Position numbers and translations under genes: made by a program. From Methylotenera_A sp040387515 (GTDB lineage: Bacteria > Pseudomonadota > Gammaproteobacteria > Burkholderiales > Methylophilaceae), in the NCBI GenBank assembly GCA_040387515.1, contig JAZKDP010000002.1:1-64000 (forward strand): a stretch of DNA of 64,000 bases, given 5' to 3'. Every line of letters begins with the position of its first letter. Positions within the stretch are counted from its first letter, which is position 1. Shown here piece by piece: positions 1 through 7,845 of this stretch. Below the pieces are notes generated by a model. That model ran no database searches. It was not told the DNA's origin and saw nothing but the letters and a program-made list of their open reading frames with translations.

Positions 1-245
1 CAGGCGAGCCAGCAACTAAAGATTTGTACCATCTTCCACCAGAAGAAGATGCATTAATCCCGACAGTCTGCACTTCATTAGAGCAAGCGTTAGAGTATTT
101 GGATAAAGACCGCGAGTTCTTAACGCGTGGTGGCGTGTTCTCTGAAGATTGGATCGATTCTTACATTGCATTAAAAATGGACGAAGTGACTAAACTACGC
201 CAAACTCCACATCCAGTTGAGTTTGACTTGTACTATAGTTGTTAA
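1..245 (+). CDS. glnA: Glutamine synthetase type I, C-terminal end (partial)
   Basis: This is the last 80 or so codons of glutamine synthetase, read from base 3; the gene begins before the window. The enzyme makes glutamine from glutamate, ammonia and ATP as a cytoplasmic dodecamer. The C-terminus has the family ending TPHPVEFDLYYS. The tyrosine of the segment DLYHLPPEE (codon at 27-29) matches the adenylylation tyrosine of GlnE-regulated enterobacterial enzymes (Tyr397 in E. coli), so covalent control by GlnE/PII is expected. A strong terminator follows at once, and the cognate two-component regulator ntrBC lies 0.8 kb downstream, as in many proteobacteria. Identity is near certain; only the tail can be inspected. 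Confidence 0.97.
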   Translation, partial: GEPATKDLYHLPPEEDALIPTVCTSLEQALEYLDKDREFLTRGGVFSEDWIDSYIALKMDEVTKLRQTPHPVEFDLYYSC

Positions 246-278
246 TCCAACATAGCTGCTAATTAATTAGCATGCACC

Positions 279-313
279 AATAAAGGGCGGCTTAGGCCGC
301 CCTTTATTGTTTT
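279..313 (+). terminator. Rho-independent terminator of glnA
   Basis: A perfect 13-bp stem (279-291 with 296-308, core GGGCGGC/GCCGCCC) closes a TTAG tetraloop and is followed by GTTTT. It lies 34 bases after the glnA stop codon. The A/T-rich outer arms would also form a terminator of sorts on the other strand, but no gene needs one there. Confidence 0.93.
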
Positions 314-420
314 CAAGCGTGATAACAATTTATAACGACTGTACTTCACAAAAAATCACAGTCAACCACAATCACAAATAGTTCGTTGCTAACTATAACA
401 GTCTCATCTAAACTATTGCC

Positions 421-939
421 ATGAATAAACAATTATCACTTTTAAGCATTATTTTATCGACGTTAATCGTGCCTAATTTAGTGCATGCAGAAATCTATAA
501 ACACGTAGATTCTGAGGGGCGTGTCACCTATTCAAACGTAAAACTTAAAGGCGCTAAAAAATTAGACTTAGAGCCGGCAGATACTAATTTTGGTGGTGAT
601 AATAGCGAAGCTAGCCGCTCGAAAAACCGCGCGCCGCAAGCAAAGACAGCAACTCCCGCAAACTTTCCTAAAGTGGATGCAGGCACACAAAATCAGCGCG
701 ATGGTAAACGTAAAGACATTTTGCAATCTGAACTTGAAGCTGAAAAACAGGCACTTGCTAAGGCGAAGGAAGCCTATGCTGAAGGTGAATCTAAGCCAGA
801 AGTTTATAAAGGCGCCAATGGTAAAACATTCCGCAATGTTGCAAAGTTTGATGAAAAGATGAAAAGCTTACAAGCCGATGTTGATGCGCATCAACGCAAT
901 ATTGAGTTACTGACCAAAGAAATTAACGCCGTTAATTAA
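421..939 (+). CDS. DUF4124 domain-containing exported protein
   Basis: A 172-residue protein with a clear Sec signal peptide (residues 1-23, cleavage after VHA). Immediately after it comes a DUF4124 segment (about 24-60, with EIYKHVDSEGRVTYSN), a short beta-rich domain common in proteobacterial periplasmic proteins. The middle is Ala/Lys/Asn-rich and probably disordered. The last 75 residues are charged and heptad-like, suggesting a coiled coil. It stands alone between glnA and ntrB. No function is known for the family. A second protein of the same architecture lies at 36893-37537. I see no strong ribosome binding site; the ATG is chosen because the signal peptide starts there. Confidence 0.8.
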   Translation: MNKQLSLLSIILSTLIVPNLVHAEIYKHVDSEGRVTYSNVKLKGAKKLDLEPADTNFGGDNSEASRSKNRAPQAKTATPANFPKVDAGTQNQRDGKRKDILQSELEAEKQALAKAKEAYAEGESKPEVYKGANGKTFRNVAKFDEKMKSLQADVDAHQRNIELLTKEINAVN

Positions 940-973
940 TTTTTTAGTAACGCACTTAAAGCTGGCTTAGCTC

Positions 974-1004
974 TTGCTTATATACAAGCAATTCTTTAAT
1001 TGCT
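974..1004 (+). promoter_or_regulatory. Overlapping alternative hairpins before ntrB
   Basis: Two hairpins share one arm. TTGCTT (974-979) can pair with AAGCAA (986-991), or AGCAATT (987-993) can pair with AATTGCT (998-1004). They exclude each other and sit 15 bases before the ntrB start, which has no obvious Shine-Dalgarno sequence. This could be leader folding or chance in A/T-rich DNA. Confidence 0.25.
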
Positions 1005-1018
1005 GTAGTATTTAATTC

Positions 1019-2113
1019 ATGGTTCAAAATATTCCCTCAGGATTTTCTGGTTTAGAACACCTCGCCACTGCGGTAATACTGCTGAATCAATCACATCAAG
1101 TGGTTTATGCAAATCCCAGTACTGAAATTTTATTTGCCTTAAGCGCAACGCAAATATCCGGTAGCTATATCTCAGAAGTATTTTTGCATTGCGAAATCTT
1201 GCAATTGGCCATTGATAATGCGGTTAAAAATGATAGCCCGTATCGTGAACATGAATTTGCCATTACCACCGTGCGCCAACAATCATTTGCAGTAACCTGC
1301 ACGGTAACACCCGTTGAAATGAGCCAAGCAAGTCTGTTACTAGAATTCCAGCAGATGGATCAACAATTACGCATTGCACGCGAAGAGCGTATGCTGATTC
1401 AGCAACAGGCCAACTCTGAGCTATTGCGCAATTTGGCACATGAAATCCGTAACCCGCTTGGCGGCTTGCGTGGTGCAGCGCAATTATTAGAACATGAACT
1501 ACCTAACCCGAGTTTGCGTGAATATACGCAAGTGATTATTAAAGAAGCGGATAGACTGCAAAGCTTGATGGATAGGCTGCTAGTTCCGCATCGCGTACCC
1601 AAATATGAACCCACTAATATTCATGAAGTACTGGAACGCGTGCGTAGCTTATTATTGGCAGAATCACCCAACAATATCAAAGTGCGACGCGATTACGATA
1701 CCAGCTTGCCCGATTTAATTGGTGATCGCGAAAAGTTGATTCAAGCCGTGTTGAATATTGCACGCAATGCCGTGCAAGCCATGCAATCCAATGGCACAGT
1801 CAATGCCGAAATAATTTTAAGAACCCGAGCCGAACGCCAAGTTACATTAGCAAAAAAGCGTTATCGTGTCGCAATTAAATTAGAAATTATTGATAATGGG
1901 CCGGGCATTTCTGCCGACATTAAAGATAAGATATTTTATCCGCTGGTGACTGGCCGTGAAGGCGGAAGTGGCTTAGGCCTTGCTCTGGCGCAAACCTTTG
2001 TGACGCAACACCATGGCATGATTGATTGCGAAAGCCAGCCTGGAAAAACCTGCTTTACGATACTACTACCCGTTGAAACATCGGCAATGAAATATGCCAA
2101 TATTGTGCAGTGA
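1019..2113 (+). CDS. glnL: Nitrogen regulation sensor histidine kinase NtrB
   Basis: A 364-residue soluble PAS-histidine kinase. Residues about 10-120 form the PAS domain that senses PII (GlnB). The dimerisation/phosphoacceptor helix contains HEIRNPLGG with the phosphorylated histidine at residue 141. The ATP-binding HATPase domain (about 235-355) has the N box (NIARNAVQAM), G1 (DNGPGI) and G2 (GSGLGLA) motifs. The length matches the family. NtrB phosphorylates NtrC when nitrogen is short and dephosphorylates it when PII is unmodified. It is followed by ntrC after 102 bases, a standard pair, and lies downstream of glnA, a main target of the system. There are no membrane segments, as expected for NtrB. 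Confidence 0.96.
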   Translation: MVQNIPSGFSGLEHLATAVILLNQSHQVVYANPSTEILFALSATQISGSYISEVFLHCEILQLAIDNAVKNDSPYREHEFAITTVRQQSFAVTCTVTPVEMSQASLLLEFQQMDQQLRIAREERMLIQQQANSELLRNLAHEIRNPLGGLRGAAQLLEHELPNPSLREYTQVIIKEADRLQSLMDRLLVPHRVPKYEPTNIHEVLERVRSLLLAESPNNIKVRRDYDTSLPDLIGDREKLIQAVLNIARNAVQAMQSNGTVNAEIILRTRAERQVTLAKKRYRVAIKLEIIDNGPGISADIKDKIFYPLVTGREGGSGLGLALAQTFVTQHHGMIDCESQPGKTCFTILLPVETSAMKYANIVQ

Positions 2114-2215
2114 TAACTGATTAAAAAAAACACTGTGATTAAGCTACAAGCGTCATTTAGTCCATCGATTTAATCGAGCCTAAGTAAAAGAGTTAAACAA
2201 TTTTATGAGAAAAAT

Positions 2216-3604
2216 ATGAAACCAATTTGGATTTTAGACGATGATAAGTCGATTCGCTGGGTATTCGAGAAAGCCTTAGCGCGTACAGATTTAGAGTTCA
2301 AAACCTTTTCATCTGTCGCCGAAGCCCTTAACGCTTTAAACCGTGAACAGCCACAAGTTGTGGTCAGTGACATTCGCATGCCAAACGGCTCTGGCTTGGA
2401 TTTTTTAAGCGAAATCAAACAGCGTTATCCTGAAATTCCAGTCATTATCATGACAGCTTATTCTGATTTAGAGAGCGCAGTAGCGGCTTTCCAAGGTGGT
2501 GCATTTGAATATTTAGCCAAACCTTTCGACGTCGATCAAGCCATTGATGTGATTAAACGCGCGGTAGAAGAAAGCATGCGCCAAGCCGTTGAAACGGTGG
2601 CTTTAGAAGAAACGCCAGAAATTATTGGTCAAGCCCCAGCCATGCAGGAAGTTTTTCGCGCTATTGGCAGGTTAAGTCGCTCACACGCAACCGTGCTAAT
2701 TAATGGTGAATCAGGCAGCGGTAAAGAATTAGTCGCCAGTGCATTGCACAAACACAGCCCACGTGCAGAGAAACCATTTATCGCCATTAATACCGCAGCA
2801 ATACCAAAAGATTTATTAGAGTCTGAATTATTCGGTCATGAACGTGGTGCATTTACAGGTGCAGCAGCCGCACGCCGTGGACGTTTTGAGCAAGCGGATA
2901 ACGGTACTTTGTTTCTGGATGAGATTGGCGATATGCCAGCCGATTTACAAACACGTCTTTTGCGCGTGTTAAGTGACGGTCAATTTTACCGTGTAGGTGG
3001 TCATCAACCCATAAAAGTAAACGTGCGCGTCATTGCTGCCACTCACCAAGATCTAGAAGAGCGCGTTAAATTGGGTCTGTTTCGCGAAGACTTATTTCAC
3101 CGCCTCAATGTGATTCGCTTACGCCTGCCACCACTGCGCGAACGTCGCGAAGATATACCGCATTTAACCAAACATTTTTTAACGCAAAGCGCGATTCAAT
3201 TGGGCGTAGAACCTAAACAACTTTCAGCCGCTGCGCTACGCTATTTAACCGCAGTTAATTGGAGCGGCAACGTACGTCAATTAGAGAACGTATGCCATTG
3301 GTTAACCGTGATGGCGCCAGGCCAAAGCGTCGATGTGGCAGATTTACCGCCAGAGCTAAAAGAAGACACCAGCAAAACCATCAGCGCGAGTTCATGGCAA
3401 GAAGCCTTGGCGCAAGAAGTATCTGATGCACTTAACCGCGGTGAGCAAAATGTATTAGAAGCACGCACCAAAGATTTTGAACGCGTGATGATTATTAAAG
3501 CCCTGCAACACACAGATGGTCGTCGCATAGAGGCCGCCAATCAACTAGGGATGGGACGCAATACTTTAACGAGAAAGATTCAAGAATTAGATATTAAAGA
3601 ATAA
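2216..3604 (+). CDS. glnG: Nitrogen regulation response regulator NtrC (sigma-54 activator)
   Basis: A 462-residue sigma-54-dependent activator with three domains in the usual order. The receiver domain (1-120) has phosphoacceptor Asp52 in VVSDIRMP. The AAA+ domain (about 140-375) has Walker A GESGSGKE at 164-171, the sigma-54 contacting loop GAFTGA at 211-216 and Walker B LFLDEIGD. A Fis-type helix-turn-helix occupies about 425-462 (ALQHTDGRRIEAANQLGMGRNTL). Phosphorylated NtrC oligomerises at enhancers and opens sigma-54 promoters of nitrogen-assimilation genes. It pairs with ntrB just upstream. The convergent prfA gene ends 32 bases beyond its stop, with no convincing terminator between. 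Confidence 0.97.
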   Translation: MKPIWILDDDKSIRWVFEKALARTDLEFKTFSSVAEALNALNREQPQVVVSDIRMPNGSGLDFLSEIKQRYPEIPVIIMTAYSDLESAVAAFQGGAFEYLAKPFDVDQAIDVIKRAVEESMRQAVETVALEETPEIIGQAPAMQEVFRAIGRLSRSHATVLINGESGSGKELVASALHKHSPRAEKPFIAINTAAIPKDLLESELFGHERGAFTGAAAARRGRFEQADNGTLFLDEIGDMPADLQTRLLRVLSDGQFYRVGGHQPIKVNVRVIAATHQDLEERVKLGLFREDLFHRLNVIRLRLPPLRERREDIPHLTKHFLTQSAIQLGVEPKQLSAAALRYLTAVNWSGNVRQLENVCHWLTVMAPGQSVDVADLPPELKEDTSKTISASSWQEALAQEVSDALNRGEQNVLEARTKDFERVMIIKALQHTDGRRIEAANQLGMGRNTLTRKIQELDIKE

Positions 3605-3636
3605 TTTTAGTATCCTTTATTCTAAAAAAACCAACG

Positions 3637-4719
3637 CTAATTATCTTCACCCAAACTCGCCAGCAAATCTGCCTGATGTTCCGCAGACAATGCGCCAATC
3701 AGCTCATCCATATCACCTTCGGTAATCGCATCAATCTTATATAACGTTAAGTTGATGCGATGATCGGTGATGCGGCCTTGTGGGTAATTGTAGGTGCGAA
3801 TACGTTCACTTCTATCGCCTGAACCAATTAAGCTTTTGCGCTCACTCGCGATTGCACTATTTTGCGCATCCACTTGTTTAGATTTAATACGTGCGGCAAG
3901 TACAGCCATGGCTTGTGCTTTGTTGGCATGCTGGCTACGGCCTTCTTGACATTCCACTACAATACCTGTCGGGTTGTGCGTAATGCGCACGGCAGAATCG
4001 GTTTTATTAATATGTTGCCCACCTGCACCTGAGGCTCTGTAAGTATCGATGCGAATATCCGCGGGATTAATCACCACGTCATTAATTTCGTCGGCTTCTG
4101 GTAAAACGGCTACTGTACAGGCAGAAGTATGAATACGACCTTGCGTTTCAGTATCTGGCACACGCTGTACGCGATGGCCGCCACTTTCAAATTTCAATTT
4201 AGAATACGCGCCGTAACCTTCTATTTTGGCAATGATTTCTTTGTAGCCACCCATCTCTCCTTCGTTGGCAGACATGATTTCCACGCGCCATTTTTGACGT
4301 TCAGCATAACGTGAATACATGCGATATAAATCGCCTGCAAACAAGCCAGATTCATCACCACCTGTGCCTGCACGTATTTCTAAGAATATATTCTTGTCGT
4401 CATTGGGGTCTTTTGGCAGCAACAGTTTTTGCAACTCTAATTCAACGGACTCCAGCGTCACTTTGCCTGCATCAATCTCTTCCTGTGCAAATTCTTTCAT
4501 GTCTGGGTCGCTTAACATTTTTTGCGCTTCAGCTATATCTGCTTCTGCCTGCTCAAACGTATGATACTGCTCAACAATCGGCGTAATTTCCGCATGTTCT
4601 TGCGTGAGCTTTCTGTACGCATCCATATTATTGGTTACGCCTTCGCTACTCATTAGACGATTAATCTCTTCTAAACGCTCGCTTAAAGTCGCGAGCTTTC
4701 TAATCATGCTGGGTTTCAT
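3637..4719 (-). CDS. prfA: Peptide chain release factor 1
   Basis: A 360-residue class I release factor that recognises UAA and UAG and triggers peptide release on the ribosome. The catalytic GGQ lies at residues 233-235, in GAGGQHINKTDSAVR; its glutamine is the methylation target of PrmC, encoded separately at 29808-30686. The stop-codon-reading loop domain precedes it. Length and GGQ position match the E. coli protein. It lies 12 bases downstream of hemA on the same strand, the conserved hemA-prfA operon; in enterobacteria prmC is third in that operon, but here it is elsewhere. Confidence 0.97.
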   Translation of the reverse strand: MKPSMIRKLATLSERLEEINRLMSSEGVTNNMDAYRKLTQEHAEITPIVEQYHTFEQAEADIAEAQKMLSDPDMKEFAQEEIDAGKVTLESVELELQKLLLPKDPNDDKNIFLEIRAGTGGDESGLFAGDLYRMYSRYAERQKWRVEIMSANEGEMGGYKEIIAKIEGYGAYSKLKFESGGHRVQRVPDTETQGRIHTSACTVAVLPEADEINDVVINPADIRIDTYRASGAGGQHINKTDSAVRITHNPTGIVVECQEGRSQHANKAQAMAVLAARIKSKQVDAQNSAIASERKSLIGSGDRSERIRTYNYPQGRITDHRINLTLYKIDAITEGDMDELIGALSAEHQADLLASLGEDN

Positions 4720-4731
4720 TCAGTGCTTCTT

Positions 4732-5976
4732 TTAATGTTTAATTTGGTAAAGCTGGCGGACAATCTGTTCTATTCTTGCGTGTTCATCGCCGTGGGTTTG
4801 ATTAAGCAGGTGGCTAGGCGCATGTAAAAATTTATTGGTTAAAGCATTGCTTAACGCCTCTAAAACGATAGCTGGATTTTCGCCCTTTTGAATCAGCTTA
4901 AGTGCTTTTTCAAACTCATTTTTGCGCACTGCTTCGGCTTGGTCGCGCAAAGCTTTAATGGTGGGAATCGCATCGCGTTTTTTAAACCATTGCATAAAGC
5001 CTTCAACGCGCGCGGCCACAATCATTTCCGCGTTAATCGCTGCTTCTTGGCGATTTTCCATACCATCCGCAACCACTTGTGCTAAATCATCTACGGTATA
5101 TAAAAACACGTCATCCAGCTGTGCTACTTCCGGCTCAATATCGCGCGGAACGGCTAAATCGACCATAAATATCGGGCGATGCCGACGCGTTTTGATCGCG
5201 CGCTCTACCATGCCCAAGCCGACAATCGGCAATTGGCTGGCGGTGCTGGTAATCACAATATCGAATTCGGAAAATCTTTCAGGCAAATCATTGAGCAGAA
5301 TCGCATGACCGCCGATTTTATTCGCCAATTGCAAACCACGTTCAATGGTGCGATTCGCAATAGTCATGGATTTTGGTTTTTGCGCAGCAAAATGGTCTGC
5401 GCACAACTCAATCATCTCGCCCGCGCCGATAAATAATATTTTCTGCTGGCTAATATCGCCAAAAATGCGCTGCGCTAATTTAATCGCTGCTGCTGCCATT
5501 GAAATGGAACTGCCACCGATATCCGTATTGGTGCGTACTTCTTTAGCGACTTCAAACGTGCGTTGGAACAATTTATGTAAAAGCGTTCCCAATGTTCCCG
5601 CATCTTGCGCGATTTTAACCGATTGCTTAAATTGCCCCAAAATTTGTGGCTCACCCAACACCATGCTATCTAAACCAGACGCTACGCGAAATGCATGTTT
5701 TACCGCTTCCTGATTACTTAGGGTGTAGGTATAAGGCTGAACATTATTGAAATCTAACCGGTGATAATTGGCTAACCAATTGACGATTGGTTCGGGCGTG
5801 TTGGTTTGCACATAGATTTCTGTGCGATTACAAGTAGACAAAATCGCCGCTTCAGTCACGTTCTGCGCGGTTAAATCGCTAAGCGCATGGCGCAAAATAT
5901 CCGGATTAAACGCGACATGTTCACGAATAGAAATTGGGGCAGTGGTGTGGTTAACACCAATTGTATAAAGCTGCAT
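4732..5976 (-). CDS. hemA: Glutamyl-tRNA reductase
   Basis: A 414-residue enzyme that reduces glutamyl-tRNA(Glu) with NADPH to glutamate-1-semialdehyde, the first committed step of C5-pathway haem synthesis. The N-terminal catalytic domain holds the nucleophile Cys49 in LSTCNRTEIY. The SGLDSMVLGEPQILGQ segment and the NADPH-binding Rossmann segment (ILFIGAGEM) are clear. The C-terminal helical dimerisation domain is complete. The gene reads away from rpe and is first in a hemA-prfA operon. The next pathway enzyme but one, hemB, is 9 kb away. In enterobacteria HemA abundance is set by haem-dependent proteolysis; whether that holds here cannot be seen. Confidence 0.97.
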   Translation of the reverse strand: MQLYTIGVNHTTAPISIREHVAFNPDILRHALSDLTAQNVTEAAILSTCNRTEIYVQTNTPEPIVNWLANYHRLDFNNVQPYTYTLSNQEAVKHAFRVASGLDSMVLGEPQILGQFKQSVKIAQDAGTLGTLLHKLFQRTFEVAKEVRTNTDIGGSSISMAAAAIKLAQRIFGDISQQKILFIGAGEMIELCADHFAAQKPKSMTIANRTIERGLQLANKIGGHAILLNDLPERFSEFDIVITSTASQLPIVGLGMVERAIKTRRHRPIFMVDLAVPRDIEPEVAQLDDVFLYTVDDLAQVVADGMENRQEAAINAEMIVAARVEGFMQWFKKRDAIPTIKALRDQAEAVRKNEFEKALKLIQKGENPAIVLEALSNALTNKFLHAPSHLLNQTHGDEHARIEQIVRQLYQIKH

Positions 5977-6011
5977 ATTACTATTTTACCAACTCATTCA
6001 ACATATTAGTA

Positions 6012-6039
6012 AGATTAACGAACATTTAAGCAAAGCCAA
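6012..6039 (-). promoter_or_regulatory. Putative sigma-70 promoter of hemA
   Basis: On the minus strand, TTGGCT (6034-6039) and TAATCT (6012-6017) are separated by 16 bases, which would start transcription about 30 bases before the hemA ATG. Each box matches consensus at four of six positions, so this is a modest prediction. An 8-bp inverted repeat (ACCAACTC 5988-5995, GAGTTGGT 6058-6065) flanks it, possibly by chance. Confidence 0.35.
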
Positions 6040-6241
6040 TTCTATTACTGAATTTAAGAGTTGGTGAAATTACCGTCCATAATTTTGAAGTATCAGCTTA
6101 CGTTAAGCAAGTTATCTTAAGACAGATAGCTCAAAAACCGTGCATTGCTAAAAATGAAAAGCGCATTTCTTAAAAGTGTAAAATGGCGTTAAAATAACGC
6201 TTTAGCCATTAATTTAGATGACTTCTTAGGAAATTATAGCC

Positions 6242-6949
6242 ATGAGTAAAACTTTTAGAATCGCCCCGAGTATTTTATCCGCTAACTTTGCCAAGCTTGG
6301 TCAAGAAATCGACGATGTGATTACATCTGGCACAGACTTCGTGCATTTTGATGTAATGGATAATCACTATGTGCCAAACTTAACCATCGGGCCATTGGTA
6401 TGCGAAGCGATTCGTGAAACTGCCGCACGCGTGGGCGGTGTGATTGACGTGCATTTAATGGTAGAGCCAGTAGACCGCATCATTCCGGATTTCGCAAAAG
6501 CGGGCGCGAACATTATTACGTTTCACCCAGAAGCGTCAAAACATATCGACCGCTCACTAGCGATGATTCGCGATTTAGGCTGTAAAGCCGGCTTGGTATT
6601 TAACCCAGCAACCTCATTAAGCTATTTAGACCACGTGATGGACAAAGTGGATATGGTGTTATTAATGTCTGTTAACCCTGGTTTTGGCGGTCAAAAATTC
6701 ATTCCAGAAACATTAAACAAATTACGTTTAGCACGCGCAAAAATTGATGCTTACACCGCACAAACAGGTCGTGAAATCTGGTTAGAAGTGGACGGCGGCG
6801 TTAATGCACAAAATATTGCAGAAATTGCACGCGCAGGCGCGGATACATTTGTTGCTGGCTCAGCTATTTTCAGCAAACCGTTAGATTCTGATAAAAATCG
6901 CTACAACACTATTGTGGGTGAAATGCGCGCAGCTCTAGCGACGGTTTAA
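6242..6949 (+). CDS. rpe: Ribulose-phosphate 3-epimerase
   Basis: A 235-residue TIM-barrel enzyme interconverting ribulose 5-phosphate and xylulose 5-phosphate. Metal and acid/base residues lie in VHFDVMDNHYVPN, DVHLMVE and WLEVDGGVN; the phosphate-binding GS motif is near AGSAIFSKP. The start has AGGAA upstream. In a methylotroph using the ribulose monophosphate cycle this epimerase would also help regenerate the formaldehyde acceptor, which is inference. It heads rpe-gph-trpE, an order found in many proteobacteria. The leader contains small alternative hairpins around 6183-6210 of unknown significance. Confidence 0.96.
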   Translation: MSKTFRIAPSILSANFAKLGQEIDDVITSGTDFVHFDVMDNHYVPNLTIGPLVCEAIRETAARVGGVIDVHLMVEPVDRIIPDFAKAGANIITFHPEASKHIDRSLAMIRDLGCKAGLVFNPATSLSYLDHVMDKVDMVLLMSVNPGFGGQKFIPETLNKLRLARAKIDAYTAQTGREIWLEVDGGVNAQNIAEIARAGADTFVAGSAIFSKPLDSDKNRYNTIVGEMRAALATV

Positions 6950-6978
6950 TTTCAAGCTATTGTCGTAAAGTAGTACGT

Positions 6979-7665
6979 TTGCAAAAAACAGTGGATAAGC
7001 AATTTAAGGTCAAGCTGGTGATGTTTGACCTTGACGGTACGTTAATCGATACTGCGCCGCAAATTGCAGAAGCCATGAACTTAGCACTGGCTGATTTGGG
7101 GTTAAGCAAATTGCTTCACAGCCAAATAGCTGGCTATATTGGTGCAGGTGCAGAGACACTGATTAAGCGTTGTTTAACAGGCAGTTTGTATGACGAGCCA
7201 AATGCAACGTTATTTGAGCAAGCGCAAACGGCTTTTTTTGCGCATTATGCCAATAATGTGACAAAAAGTTTGCCATACGCTAGCGTGATGGATGGTTTAC
7301 AAACAATTAAAGCAAATGGTTTTAATATGGCTTGCGTGACCAACAAACCAGAAAGATTTACGCTGCCTTTATTACAAGCAAGCGGATTGATTGATTTTTT
7401 TGAATTGGTTGTTTCTGGTGATAGTTTGCCGAAAAAGAAGCCAGACCCTATGCAACTGCAACATATTTGTGCAAAATTGGGTGTATCAACAACAGATGCT
7501 TTGTTAGTAGGCGATTCAAACACTGATATTGCAGCCGCGCGTGCGGCAGGTTGTGCGATTGTTACCGTGCCGTACGGTTATAATCAAGGCATGCCAATTG
7601 ATACAAATATGGTAGATGCAACAATTAACGATTTAAACGAATTAACAACAATTTTAACGAATTAA
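6979..7665 (+). CDS. gph: Phosphoglycolate phosphatase (HAD family)
   Basis: A 228-residue HAD hydrolase. Motif I is MFDLDGTLID with the nucleophile Asp, motif II includes CVTNKP, motif III is the KKKPDP lysine, and motif IV is GDSNTD. The helical cap is of the Gph type. It removes phosphate from 2-phosphoglycolate, a product of DNA repair and oxygenase side reactions. The start is uncertain. TTG 6979 and GTG 6991 keep the first beta strand; GTG 7018 has the best spaced AAGG but would cut that strand, so I kept 6979. Being between rpe and trpE supports the Gph identity over other HAD phosphatases. Confidence 0.88.
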   Translation: MQKTVDKQFKVKLVMFDLDGTLIDTAPQIAEAMNLALADLGLSKLLHSQIAGYIGAGAETLIKRCLTGSLYDEPNATLFEQAQTAFFAHYANNVTKSLPYASVMDGLQTIKANGFNMACVTNKPERFTLPLLQASGLIDFFELVVSGDSLPKKKPDPMQLQHICAKLGVSTTDALLVGDSNTDIAAARAAGCAIVTVPYGYNQGMPIDTNMVDATINDLNELTTILTN

Positions 7666-7698
7666 TTTATATGACTTTTCTAGATAATCATTTTCACG

Positions 7699-7736
7699 AT
7701 TGGCGCCTTTATTGGCGAAGCAAATAATTGGCGAAA
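7699..7736 (+). repeat. Three short ATTGGCG direct repeats upstream of trpE
   Basis: ATTGGCG occurs at 7699-7705, 7711-7717 and 7728-7734; the last two extend to ATTGGCGAA. Starts are 12 and 17 bases apart. They lie about 110-145 bases before trpE, in the gap between gph and trpE. They may be protein-binding half-sites or simple local duplication. Confidence 0.4.
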
Positions 7737-7784
7737 CGCTAGATTGAAAAATCGAGCTTCCACCCACATTCGCCACAATAACTA

Positions 7785-7816
7785 TATAGCGTTTATGCGA
7801 CATACTTAACGCTATA
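7785..7816 (+). promoter_or_regulatory. Perfect inverted repeat just upstream of trpE
   Basis: TATAGCGTT (7785-7793) and AACGCTATA (7808-7816) form a perfect 9-bp inverted repeat with a 14-base centre, ending 29 bases before the trpE ATG. Arm starts are 23 bases apart, about two helical turns, which would suit a dimeric repressor. As RNA it would be a hairpin ahead of the ribosome binding site (AGGAAG). I see no leader peptide rich in Trp codons nor a following T-run, so a classical attenuator is not supported. Confidence 0.45.
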
Positions 7817-7845
7817 AAACCAATAGAAAATGATTAGGAAGACAT

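Noticed and set aside
5988..6065. 8-bp inverted repeat (ACCAACTC / GAGTTGGT) around the hemA promoter
   Set aside because: The arms are 62 bases apart; a match of this size is near chance level within a gap of this length.
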